Shown here in pieces: positions 38,654 to 46,122 of a DNA stretch of 64,000 nt (position 1 is the stretch's first letter; every line of letters starts with the position of its first letter). The DNA lies in assembly GCF_002252665.1 (NCBI RefSeq), contig NZ_NQKZ01000004.1:62001-126000 (forward strand), in the 5' to 3' direction. The notes below the pieces were generated by a model. The model searched no databases and was not told the origin of the DNA. It saw nothing but the letters and a program-made list of their open reading frames with translations. The DNA is from Synechococcus sp. 8F6. GTDB lineage: Bacteria; Cyanobacteriota; Cyanobacteriia; PCC-6307; Cyanobiaceae. The position numbers were made by a program, and so were the translations under genes.

Positions 38654-38866
38654 TCAAGACCGATGCGGCCGGGCCGGACGCACCTGCTGCAGGGAAATTT
38701 CAAACACCTCCGAACCCTGGCGGTCCAGGGGCCAGCGGCGCAGCCAGCAGCGGTCGTGATGGTCGTCGATGCCGATCACCTGGTAGAGCTGCTCATCGCT
38801 GCCGAGGTGCACGCAGGCGCCCTGGTGAAGGGCGGGTGCGGCGGTGGAGCAGGTGGGACCGGTCAT
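38654..38866 (-). CDS. Small conserved-type protein, unknown function
   Basis: A 70-residue protein starting MTGPTCSTAAPALHQG, with a central beta-rich patch (CVHLGSDEQLYQVIGIDDHH, then DRCWLRRWPLDRQGSEVFE) and ending in basic residues. The pattern of VxLGxDxxxYQVIG and DRCWxRRWPL looks like a small SH3-like or beta-barrel fold, and I recall similar small proteins in picocyanobacteria, but no function is known to me. ATG 38866. The binding-protein gene starts within or just after its 3' end. Confidence 0.7.
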   Translation of the reverse strand: MTGPTCSTAAPALHQGACVHLGSDEQLYQVIGIDDHHDRCWLRRWPLDRQGSEVFEISLQQVRPARPHRS

Positions 38867-39165
38867 AGGGGAAGGCGGCGATGGCTGCCGGATGGATGGA
38901 TGACGGGGCTGGAGGGTGGGAATCGGGACAGAGTGGTGAAGGGTTGCAAAGGGACCCTTTACACAACGCAATCCTGCAGGTCCTACGAGGGCTGAAACTG
39001 TTCGTGTCGTTACCGAGGCCGGCCTGGTGAGGGGATCGTCACAGTCACCGGGCGGAAGGCGTCTTAAGGATTGCTTCAGATTGATGCACCCACTGTGGCC
39101 TGTCGTGGGGCCCTCCGGCCAGCGGGTGGCGATTTGCAGACCTGATGGCCTTGATCAGTCGCGCT
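38867..39165. other. 299-bp region without a gene
   Basis: No convincing reading frame, RNA gene or repeat was found between the small gene at 38654 and the end of homoserine dehydrogenase. It contains AAAGGGACCCTTT (38947-38960 region) and AGGCCGGCCT, short palindromes without T-runs. It should hold the promoter of the leftward small gene and binding protein, and the end of the message to its left. Confidence 0.5.
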
Positions 39166-40482
39166 CTAGAGGGTGCGCAGGCAGGCGGCCACGGCCTGCA
39201 CGTCAGCCAGGGCTTCGATCGCGGCCAGGGCCTGGCGGAAGTTGGCTTCGCACACGTCGTGGGTGATCACCACGATTTCGGCGTCGCCGGCGCTCTGGGT
39301 TTCGAACTGCACGATCGACTGGATCGACACGCCCGCTTCGCCGAAGCAGGTGCCGATCTTGCCGATCACACCGGCCTCGTCGCTGGTGCGCAGCCGCACG
39401 TAGTTGCGGTGGGTCGTCTCGGCGCTGTCCACCAGGCGGCAGGCCCGCCAGCTGCCCGCGGCCAGCAGGGGATCGAGAGGGGGCTTGGCTGAGCCTGCGG
39501 TGGCCTGGCGGATGCCGGCGATGTTGAGGATGTCGGCCACCACGGCCGAGGCGGTGGGGCCAGCGCCAGCTCCCGGGCCGTAAAACATCACCTGGCCCAC
39601 CGGATCCCCCTCCACCAGGATCGCGTTGTTCACCCCGTTCACCCCGGCCAGCGGATGGGCTTTGGGCAGCAGGGTGGGATGCACGCGCACATCCAGCAGC
39701 TGCTCGGCGCCCTGATTCAGGTTGGGCATGGCCTGGGCCACCGCCAACAGCTTCACCACGTAGCCCAGCTGGGCGGCGTAGGCCACGTCGCGGGCCTCCA
39801 GCCTGTCGATGCCTTCGGTGGGGATGGCGGCCCGGGGCACGCTGCCGCCGTAGGCCAGGCCCGCCAGGATGGCGATCTTGTCGGCGGCGTCGCCGCCCTG
39901 CACGTCGGCGGCGGGATCGGCTTCGGCGTAGCCCAGCCGCTGGGCCTCGGCCAGCACGTCGGCGTAGGCGGCGCCCTCGGCCGCCATGCGGCTGAGGATG
40001 TAGTTGGTGGTGCCGTTGATGATCCCGCTCACCCGCTGGATGCGGTTGGCACCCAAGGACTGTTTGAGCGGCTCGATGATCGGAATGCCGCCACCCACGG
40101 CTGCTTCGATCAGCACATACACGCCCTGCTCGGCGGCGGCCGCAGCGATCTCCTCGCCGTAGCGGGCGATCACGGCCTTGTTGGCGGTCACCACCGGCTT
40201 GCCGGCGGCGATCGCCCGCAGGATCAGGGAGCGGGCCGGCTCCAGCCCACCCATCACCTCCACCACGATGTCCACGGCCGGGTCGTCCACCACCGCCTCC
40301 GGATTGGTGGTGAGCAGCTCAGCGGCCAGCTCCACGGGCCGCAGCCGGGTCAGGTCGCGCACCGCCACCCGACGCAGGTCCAGTTCAGCCACCAGCGGAT
40401 GGCGCCCGGAGGGGGTCGCCAGAATGCCGGCCACGCCTGCCCCCACCGTGCCGAGGCCGAGCAAGCCGATGCCGATGGTCAT
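39166..40482 (-). CDS. hom: Homoserine dehydrogenase
   Basis: NAD(P)H-dependent reduction of aspartate semialdehyde to homoserine, for Thr and Met. The 438 residues start MTIGIGLLGLGTVGAGVAGIL (Rossmann loop). They include VVTANKAVIARYG, GGIPIIEPLKQSLGANRI and GIINGTTNYILSRM, the homoserine site, and a C-terminal ACT domain (NYVRLRTSDEAGVIGKIG) for Thr feedback. ATG 40482, 54 bp downstream of sufE on the same strand. Typical length. Confidence 0.97.
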   Translation of the reverse strand: MTIGIGLLGLGTVGAGVAGILATPSGRHPLVAELDLRRVAVRDLTRLRPVELAAELLTTNPEAVVDDPAVDIVVEVMGGLEPARSLILRAIAAGKPVVTANKAVIARYGEEIAAAAAEQGVYVLIEAAVGGGIPIIEPLKQSLGANRIQRVSGIINGTTNYILSRMAAEGAAYADVLAEAQRLGYAEADPAADVQGGDAADKIAILAGLAYGGSVPRAAIPTEGIDRLEARDVAYAAQLGYVVKLLAVAQAMPNLNQGAEQLLDVRVHPTLLPKAHPLAGVNGVNNAILVEGDPVGQVMFYGPGAGAGPTASAVVADILNIAGIRQATAGSAKPPLDPLLAAGSWRACRLVDSAETTHRNYVRLRTSDEAGVIGKIGTCFGEAGVSIQSIVQFETQSAGDAEIVVITHDVCEANFRQALAAIEALADVQAVAACLRTL

Positions 40483-40536
40483 GCGCTGGGGGATTGCAGT
40501 GGGGCGATCCTAGAAATCAGCCCGCCTGTGCCGAAA

Positions 40537-40962
40537 TCAGCCCGCCAGCGCCTGGGCCTGGGCCTGCATCAGCCGCAGGATGTTGAGGAAGCCGTTGGCC
40601 CTCGACGGCGTGAGGCTGGCCTGCAGACCGGTGGCCGCGATGAAGCTCGGATCGATGGCGGTGGCCTGCGCGGGCGTCAGCCCCTCCAGTCCTTGGATCA
40701 GCAGGGCCAGCAGCCCCTTGGTGATCGCCGCATCGGAATCGCCGCGCCAGTGGAGCTTGCCGTCCACCAGTTCCCCCACCACAAACACCTGGGAGACGCA
40801 GCCCTTCACCTTGAAGGCGTCGTCGCGAAAATCTTCCGGAAGGGGCTCGAGCTTCTTGGCCAGCCACAGCACGTATTCGTAGCGCCGCCTGGGATCGGTC
40901 GTGCCGGCTAGACGCGCCACGATCTGGTCGAGGGCAGGGCTGCCGGTGGGGGCGGCTGCCAT
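40537..40962 (-). CDS. sufE: SufE family cysteine desulfurase activator
   Basis: Accepts sulfane sulfur from SufS for Fe-S cluster assembly. The 141 residues contain YEYVLWLAKKLEPLPEDF, the active-site cysteine in VKGCVSQVFV (about residue 55) and GDSDAAITKGLLALL, as in the family. The ATG shares its first base with the upstream stop (TGATG). The sufBCDS genes are not in this window. Confidence 0.95.
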   Translation of the reverse strand: MAAAPTGSPALDQIVARLAGTTDPRRRYEYVLWLAKKLEPLPEDFRDDAFKVKGCVSQVFVVGELVDGKLHWRGDSDAAITKGLLALLIQGLEGLTPAQATAIDPSFIAATGLQASLTPSRANGFLNILRLMQAQAQALAG

Positions 40963-41459
40963 CAGCGGCGTCCGGTGCGCCGGCCGCGGCGCCAGGTCAT
41001 GGTTATGCCCAGGGTCCCAACAATGGCTCCAACGTCCAAGACACCACCGCTGCCGCTGAAGGCCAGCGGCTGCCAGCCAGCGGCGCTTGAGCTGGAGGTG
41101 GTGGGGCTGGTGCCGGGCAGTTCCAGGTAGTCGCGATGCCCAGGCCCCTTGTCCACCTGCACTTCCCAGGCGGTGGTGGCCCCTGGGGGCAGGCGGAAGC
41201 GCAGCTGGCCGTTGGCGTCGGTGCGGCCCACGTCGATCGGGGTGCCGCCCGGTGGCACTAGCCGCACCACCGCATCATCGGCCGGTTCGCCGTTGCCGAA
41301 GCGGCTGTCGAGCACCACTTGGTTGGTGAGGCTGCTCAATCGCTCGAGGCTGCTTTCCAGGGCATGGCTGCGGGCCGGGGCTGGCCCAATCAGCAGGGCT
41401 GCAACCGCCGCGAGGCCGCTGGCGGCACTGAAGCGGACCACTGGATGGCGCAGGGTCAT
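40962..41459 (-). CDS. Exported carboxypeptidase-regulatory-like domain protein
   Basis: A 165-residue probably periplasmic protein. Signal peptide: RFSAASGLAAVAALLIGPAP then ARSHA. A beta-sandwich-like domain follows with GEPADDAVVRLVPPGGTPID and GRTDANGQLRFRLPPGATTA, the pattern of carboxypeptidase regulatory-like (TonB-type or DUF4198-type) folds. A hydrophobic segment near the C-terminus (VLDVGAIVGTLGITMTW) ends in RRGRRTGRR, so it may be membrane-anchored. Similar periplasmic pieces occur with nickel/cobalt uptake systems, but no such transporter is adjacent, so function is open. Confidence 0.75.
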   Translation of the reverse strand: MTLRHPVVRFSAASGLAAVAALLIGPAPARSHALESSLERLSSLTNQVVLDSRFGNGEPADDAVVRLVPPGGTPIDVGRTDANGQLRFRLPPGATTAWEVQVDKGPGHRDYLELPGTSPTTSSSSAAGWQPLAFSGSGGVLDVGAIVGTLGITMTWRRGRRTGRR

Positions 41460-41466
41460 GGCTGGA

Positions 41467-41766
41467 TCAGGACGCTTTCCAGCGACTATCGCTACTTTTG
41501 CCGGCCTGCACCATCCGCACCATCGAGCTCACCATCATCGAGAGGGCGTCGTGGCTCTGGCCCCGCTCCTGCAGTTCGGCGGCCAGCACCTGCTCAGGGG
41601 CTGAGGCGTGGCTGCTGGGGGTGCTCGACGCAGACAGGTCCAAGGCGGTGCAGGTGGAATGAAGATGATCCTGGCAAACGAGGGCAGCTACTGCGCTGCT
41701 TGTGAAGCCTTTGTTGAACAAGTTGTTCAACAAGTTGTTCAACAAGTTGTCCGACCGGTTCAACAC
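41467..41766 (-). CDS. Small protein, unknown; 5' end formed by repeat DNA
   Basis: A 99-residue reading frame lying exactly between fthC and the exported-domain gene (7-bp gap). The C-terminal half, APEQVLAAELQERGQSHDAL then SMMVSSMVRMVQAG, looks like a real helical protein. The N-terminal [20 protein letters not shown] is a translation of the GTTGAAC repeat. The true start may be later, for instance TTG at 41643 giving LDLSASSTPSSHAS. I do not recognise the family. Confidence 0.5.
   Translation of the reverse strand: MLNRSDNLLNNLLNNLFNKGFTSSAVAALVCQDHLHSTCTALDLSASSTPSSHASAPEQVLAAELQERGQSHDALSMMVSSMVRMVQAGKSSDSRWKAS
41711..41764. repeat. GTTGAAC repeat, locus C (longest array)
   Basis: Plus strand TTGTTGAACAAG, then two copies of the 12-mer TTGTTCAACAAG, then a diverged TTGTCCGACCGG and GTTCAAC. 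Because TTGTTGAACAA and TTGTTCAACAA are near-complements, the array can also fold into hairpins. The fthC stop codon (TGA at 41760-41762 on the minus strand) lies inside the last GTTGAAC copy. Confidence 0.85.
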
Positions 41767-42383
41767 CGAGGCGCGGGATCCAGCCAGCCGGGCCCGTTTT
41801 CATCCAGCCAGCCGTGGAGTGGCACGTCCCAGGGGTCGCGGGGCAGTTGCTCCAGCCGGCAGCCCTGGGGCAGCACCGCCAGCGCCGGCACCCGCGCCCA
41901 GGCCGGATCGGCCCGCAGCCGGTCGTACCAGCCGCCGCCATAACCGAGCCGAATCCCGGCGGCGTCGCAGGCCAGGGCCGGAATCAGCAGCAGGCCCAGC
42001 ATCTCCGGGTCCAGCCCGCCCCCTCCTAGCTCGTCATTGTGATCCGCTGGGGCGGGGATACCGCAGCCATCAGGCGCCAAGGCCTCTGCGTTGTGCCAGG
42101 GCCGGTACACCAGTCGGGCATCACCATCCTCTGCGGCGTGGGTGATGGCCGGCAGGGCGACCCGGCCGGGCAGCAGGGTCCGCAGGGCCCGTAGATCCAC
42201 CTCGCTGGGCAGGGGCCAGTAGAGCCCCAGGAGCTGATCCGGGGCCAGCAGCCCGGGCACGTGCCGCAGCGCCTGGGCCTCAATCGCGGGCTGGGCCGCC
42301 GGCAGCAGGGCCTGGCGCTGGGCGCGGAATTGCCGCCTCAGCGCGGCTTTGGTGCTGGCGGTGGCCTCATCCGCGGCGCTCAT
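41760..42383 (-). CDS. 5-formyltetrahydrofolate cyclo-ligase
   Basis: Converts 5-formyl-THF to 5,10-methenyl-THF with ATP. The 207 residues begin [20 protein letters not shown] (basic start helix), then [22 protein letters not shown] and the C-terminal hallmark [19 protein letters not shown] 42383 overlaps the ruvC stop (ATGA). The last codons and stop run into the GTTGAAC repeat array, so the exact C-terminus (WLDPAPRC) may have been changed by repeat insertion. Confidence 0.93.
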   Translation of the reverse strand: MSAADEATASTKAALRRQFRAQRQALLPAAQPAIEAQALRHVPGLLAPDQLLGLYWPLPSEVDLRALRTLLPGRVALPAITHAAEDGDARLVYRPWHNAEALAPDGCGIPAPADHNDELGGGGLDPEMLGLLLIPALACDAAGIRLGYGGGWYDRLRADPAWARVPALAVLPQGCRLEQLPRDPWDVPLHGWLDENGPGWLDPAPRC

Positions 42384-42859
42384 CGCTGGAACCAACCCGT
42401 CAGGGCGGCGGCCAAAGCATCGGCGGCGTCATCGGGCCGGGGTGGGGTGTCGAGGTTGAGCTCGCGCATCACCGCTTCGAGCACCTCGTCTTTCTGGGCA
42501 TGGCCGTGGCCGGTGAGGGCCTGCTTGATCTGCATCGGCGGAAACTCCACCACCGGCACCTTGAAGCGCGCCAGGGTCATCATCAGCACACCGCGGGCCT
42601 GCACCACGGCAATGGTGGTGCTGGAGCGGTAGAAGAAAAACTTCTCCACCACCGCCAGCTCGGGTCGCCAGGTGCGGATCAGCACCCGCAGGTCGCGGGC
42701 GATCTCCACCATCCGCTCCCCCTCGCTGCGGCCGGGCTCGGTGCGCAGGATGCCGCAGTCGAGCAGCGCCTGGCGGCCGCTGCGGCCCCGCTCGCTCTCC
42801 ACCTCGATCACCCCGTAGCCCACGCGGGCCAGGCCGGGATCGATGCCGAGGATGCGCAT
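42380..42859 (-). CDS. ruvC: Holliday junction resolvase RuvC
   Basis: Endonuclease that resolves Holliday junctions with RuvAB. The 159 residues begin [20 protein letters not shown], with the first catalytic Asp. The second acidic site is in [12 protein letters not shown], then [14 protein letters not shown] and the Asp pair [15 protein letters not shown] 42859 is 3 bp after the vapC stop. In the leftward gene run from chlI it is separated from chlI by the vapBC module. Confidence 0.97.
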   Translation of the reverse strand: MRILGIDPGLARVGYGVIEVESERGRSGRQALLDCGILRTEPGRSEGERMVEIARDLRVLIRTWRPELAVVEKFFFYRSSTTIAVVQARGVLMMTLARFKVPVVEFPPMQIKQALTGHGHAQKDEVLEAVMRELNLDTPPRPDDAADALAAALTGWFQR

Positions 42860-42862
42860 GGC

Positions 42863-43261
42863 TCAGTCCTCGGGGCTGAGTCGGTACGGAACCCGCACAC
42901 CGCCGAGGGACTCCGGGAAATCGCGGGTGTTGCGGGTCACCAGCTGCAGGCGATGGCAGCGCGCCGTAGCGAGGATGATGGCATCCGGGATTTTCAGGCC
43001 CAGGCTGCGGCGGCAGGCCACCGCCTCCCGGGCGATGGCCTGGGTCAGCTCCAGGCGCGGAAAGCTGCTCAGCCAGGGTTCCACGGCGCCCAATTCGTCA
43101 TCGCGGCAGCCCACCAGGATTTCCATCCAGCTGATCACGCTGATCGAGGCAGCCCCGGCGTGGGTTTCGATCCAGGCGAGGGCCTGGGCTTCCCCGCGTA
43201 AGAGATCGATCAGGATGTTGGAGTCGAGCAGCAGCCCTGCAGCTGCAATCCCAGCGGCCAC
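42863..43261 (-). CDS. vapC: VapC-like PIN-domain toxin (ribonuclease)
   Basis: PIN-domain ribonuclease, toxin of a type II toxin-antitoxin pair. The 132 residues carry the conserved acids in LLLDSNILIDLLRG, SWMEILVGCRDDE (second acid) and IPDAIILATA (third), with TRNTRDFP near the end. The start is GTG at 43261, one base after the antitoxin stop. Length fits VapC. Target RNA unknown. It sits with vapB between chlI and ruvC, a spot where an intact housekeeping order would leave no room, which suggests acquisition. Confidence 0.9.
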   Translation of the reverse strand: MAAGIAAAGLLLDSNILIDLLRGEAQALAWIETHAGAASISVISWMEILVGCRDDELGAVEPWLSSFPRLELTQAIAREAVACRRSLGLKIPDAIILATARCHRLQLVTRNTRDFPESLGGVRVPYRLSPED

Positions 43262-43262
43262 G

Positions 43263-43481
43263 TCAGTGCTCCCATTCGCTGCGCAGCGCCCGCTCCAGGC
43301 TCAGGGAATCTTCCGGGCGGTTGCGCCACAGGCCAAAGACGCTCTGGTGCTGAACGCCCTGGTGGTCTAGCCAGCTGCGCAGGGCCTGGCGCAGGCCTTC
43401 GGCGCGGGACAGACCACGCTGGTGGCAGAGGCTGTCGAGCCGTTCCCGATCGGCATCGGGCAGATCGATGATCGTGCGCAT
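43263..43481 (-). CDS. vapB: VapB-like ribbon-helix-helix antitoxin
   Basis: A 72-residue protein beginning MRTIIDLPDADRERLDSLCH, the beta-strand plus two helices of a ribbon-helix-helix DNA-binding domain. The C-terminal HQSVFGLWRNRPEDSLSLER is of the type that docks into the PIN active site. ATG 43481 gives the canonical start; 14 extra in-frame residues upstream are possible but cover an AT-rich operator-like region. Such antitoxins normally repress their own promoter with VapC. Confidence 0.87.
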   Translation of the reverse strand: MRTIIDLPDADRERLDSLCHQRGLSRAEGLRQALRSWLDHQGVQHQSVFGLWRNRPEDSLSLERALRSEWEH

Positions 43482-43507
43482 CGGGCCCGCACCCCCCGCG
43501 GTCAAGA

Positions 43508-43536
43508 TTGATATCGACATCATATGCCGTTATCAA
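43508..43536 (-). promoter_or_regulatory. Candidate vapBC operator/promoter
   Basis: An AT-rich island in a GC-rich genome, with TTGATA and TATCAA as inverted half-sites 17 bases apart, and GATATC and CATATG between them. It lies 27-55 bp upstream of the vapB ATG, where VapBC autoregulatory operators usually are. A -10-like TATCAATG/CATATG core is plausible. No experiment can be read from sequence. Confidence 0.5.
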
Positions 43537-43579
43537 TGCCGGTTTCGGTCGTCCTTCCAGCGCTGTGATGGGCGGCCGC

Positions 43580-44671
43580 TCAGGCCGCCAGGGCCAGCTC
43601 GAAGGCGCTGCGGTCGCCGCTGTCTGAGCGGTTGAACACCTTGCAGAACATCTTCACCACCCGGTCGCCCGAGTCGATCTGCTCGAGCGGATCCTTGCGC
43701 AGGCGGTGGCGCAGGCAGCAGGCCACCACGCGGGATACGTCGTCTTCGGTGACCTCGGTGCGCCCCTCGAAGGCCGCCAGGGCGCGGGCCGCCCGGTTGG
43801 TGACGATGTCGCCCCGCAGGCCATCCACATCCAGCTCGCCGCAGATGCCGGAGATGCGAATGCGCAGGTCGTCGTCGATCTGCACCTGGCCCAGCAGCCG
43901 TTGGGCCGCCACCACCCGCGCCTGCAGGGCGTCCTGGGTGGTTTGCACAGCGTTGTTGAAGCTGTCGGGATCGCTGTCGAAGTTGGTGCGCTGGTCCACC
44001 ACCTGCACCCGCAGTTCGGGATCGCGCACGGTGCGCACCTCCACGCTCATGCCGAAGCGATCGAGCAGCTGGGGCCGCAGCTCGCCCTCCTCCGGGTTGC
44101 CGGAGCCGATCAGCACGAAGCGGGCCGGGTGGCGCACGCTGACGCCCTCGCGCTCCACGGTGTTCCAGCCCGACGCAGCCGAGTCGAGCAGCACGTCCAC
44201 CAGGTGGTCGTCCAGCAGGTTCACCTCGTCCACGTAGAGCAGGCCGCGGTTGGCCTTGGCCAGCAGGCCGGGCTCAAAGGCCCGCACGCCCTCGCTCAGG
44301 GCTTTTTCGATGTCGATGGTGCCGCAGAGGCGGTCTTCGGTGGCGCCCAGGGGCAGGTCCACCATCGGCACCTGGCGGGGCTCCACCGGCAGCTCCTCGC
44401 CCTGCTCGGCCCGGGCGCGCACCTCGGCGCTTTGCAGGTCGGGGTCGTCCGGGGAGCTGTTGTAAGGGTCGCCCGCCACCACGTCGATCTCGGGCAGCAG
44501 GTCGGCCAGGGCCCGGATCGTGGTCGATTTGCCCGTGCCGCGGTCGCCCATGATCATCACGCCGCCGATGCGCGGATCGATCACGTTGAGCAGCAGGGCC
44601 AGCTTCATCTCCTCCTGCCCGACGATCGCGGTGAAGGGGAAAACCCTGCGCTTGCGGGGGGCTGGCGTCAC
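43580..44671 (-). CDS. chlI: Magnesium chelatase subunit ChlI
   Basis: AAA+ ATPase subunit of Mg-chelatase, first step of the chlorophyll branch. The 363 residues carry the ChlI/BchI start FPFTAIVGQEEMKLALLLNV, Walker A GDRGTGKSTTIRAL, Walker B NRGLLYVDEVNLLDDHLVD, sensor region RFVLIGSGNPEEGELRPQL and the C-terminal helical lid. GTG start at 44671 overlaps the DUF3370 stop (GTGA). Confidence 0.97.
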   Translation of the reverse strand: MTPAPRKRRVFPFTAIVGQEEMKLALLLNVIDPRIGGVMIMGDRGTGKSTTIRALADLLPEIDVVAGDPYNSSPDDPDLQSAEVRARAEQGEELPVEPRQVPMVDLPLGATEDRLCGTIDIEKALSEGVRAFEPGLLAKANRGLLYVDEVNLLDDHLVDVLLDSAASGWNTVEREGVSVRHPARFVLIGSGNPEEGELRPQLLDRFGMSVEVRTVRDPELRVQVVDQRTNFDSDPDSFNNAVQTTQDALQARVVAAQRLLGQVQIDDDLRIRISGICGELDVDGLRGDIVTNRAARALAAFEGRTEVTEDDVSRVVACCLRHRLRKDPLEQIDSGDRVVKMFCKVFNRSDSGDRSAFELALAA

Positions 44672-46122
44672 GGATGGCTGGCTGGAGTGGTTTTGGATTG
44701 TTTCACAGCTGGCTCTGGCACGGGCAGCAGGCTGAGCACCTGGGGCGGGGTGGCATCGGCCGGATAGATCAGCCGCACCTGCAGCTGGCGGCTTGCCCCT
44801 GGCGCCAGGCTCACCGTGCCCAGGGGAGGGGAGGGCTCGCCGGCCCGCTGCACCAAGTGGAAGCTGCGCCGACCCGCCGGCCGGCCCGGGGCGCCCGAGG
44901 GGGAGGGCGTGCCATCCAGCCCCGTCACCTCCACCGTGCCGCGGAACATCACCGGTCGGCTGCCACTAGTGATGCCGCCAATGCTGTGGAAGCGCAGGCC
45001 CCCGGCGGCAGCATCGCCCTTGATCGGCGATTCCAGCGCCAGCAGCAGCGCCACTGGCTGGGTCGTGTCGTTTCGCAGGGGGATGCTCAGGTCGTATTCG
45101 ACGCCGTAGTTGCCGTGGGCGGCCCAGGCGGTGCCGGGGTAAAAGGCCTGGAGCTCGGCGGTTTGCACCTGGCCGGTGCCCAGGGTGCCGCGCTCCAGGC
45201 TGCTGATCGGCCAGGAGATCGGCGCCCGGCGCACGCTCAGCCAATTCTGGCCCGGATCGGTGAGGCGGCTGCGCCAGACGCTGCCCACCTGCACCCCACT
45301 CACCCGCGAATACACCATCCCCCCCTTGCTGCCCCGGGGGGTGGGGGCGTGCTCCCGCGGGCTCAGGCCCCCCTCCAGCAGCGCGGCCCAGGTGCTCGCC
45401 GGCGGCGGCTGGTTGCCGCTGCCGAAGGCGGCCAGGGTGGCGAGGCTCACGGGGCCGGAGCTCTCCAGGCGCATCTGCAGGTTGAGGCCATTAAGCAGGG
45501 GGTCGAGGCCTCGCACCGGCAGGGGTAGCACCACCAGGGTGCGGGGGGCGCCGGGCGGCAGGGTCCAGCTGGCGGGCAGTTGGGGGCTGCGCTGGCGGGC
45601 CAGCAGTTCGGTGGCCACCCGGCTGCCGGGTCCGGCCCACACCGGCGTGCTGCCCTGGGCCATCAGGGCCGGCAGTGGCAGGAAGGGGGCGCCGGCCTGG
45701 CCGGGCTCCACCGCCTGGGACAGCGCCGTGGAGCCGCTCAGCAGCTTCAACATCACCGGCTCCGGCCCGCGGGGAGCCGCCAGCACCGCCAGCCACAGGG
45801 TGGAATCGAGGCTCTCCGGCTTGCCGGCGTACACGTGGTGGCTGAACAGATCGAAGCGGCCGTTGAGGACCACATCCAGGTGGGCCGACGGCACGCCGCG
45901 GCCGCTGCCGGGGAAGGTGGACAGCAGGATTCCCGGCTCGCGAATCAGCTCAGGGTTGTTGTCGTTCACCAGCAGCACCCGGTCGAGGCCGCCGCTGAGG
46001 GGCGCCACGGTTTGAGGGCGCAGCACGGGAGCTGGTTGGGCGAGCGACGGGGTCGGAGCGACCAGGACGGCCAGCAGCAGCAGGGGTAGGCGGGCGCGCC
46101 GCCGTCCGGAGGTGGAGTTCAT
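44668..46122 (-). CDS. DUF3370 family exported protein
   Basis: Cyanobacterial exported protein of unknown function. A signal peptide is clear (LPLLLLAVLVAPTPSLAQPA). The 484-residue protein has DUF3370 hallmarks such as LDRVLLVNDNNPELIREPGI, FSHHVYAGKPESLDSTLWLA, GNYGVEYDLSIPLRNDT and a C-terminal RQLQVRLIYPADATPPQVL. The C-terminus is a short Lys/Ser tail containing AVKQS. ATG 46122 overlaps the stop of the serine hydrolase gene, so they are co-translated, but a joint function is not known. Confidence 0.88.
   Translation of the reverse strand: MNSTSGRRRARLPLLLLAVLVAPTPSLAQPAPVLRPQTVAPLSGGLDRVLLVNDNNPELIREPGILLSTFPGSGRGVPSAHLDVVLNGRFDLFSHHVYAGKPESLDSTLWLAVLAAPRGPEPVMLKLLSGSTALSQAVEPGQAGAPFLPLPALMAQGSTPVWAGPGSRVATELLARQRSPQLPASWTLPPGAPRTLVVLPLPVRGLDPLLNGLNLQMRLESSGPVSLATLAAFGSGNQPPPASTWAALLEGGLSPREHAPTPRGSKGGMVYSRVSGVQVGSVWRSRLTDPGQNWLSVRRAPISWPISSLERGTLGTGQVQTAELQAFYPGTAWAAHGNYGVEYDLSIPLRNDTTQPVALLLALESPIKGDAAAGGLRFHSIGGITSGSRPVMFRGTVEVTGLDGTPSPSGAPGRPAGRRSFHLVQRAGEPSPPLGTVSLAPGASRQLQVRLIYPADATPPQVLSLLPVPEPAVKQSKTTPASHP

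Noticed and set aside
38941-38965. AAAGGGACCCTTT as a terminator or sRNA end
   Set aside because: One-base loop and no T-run on either strand; no small RNA motif nearby.
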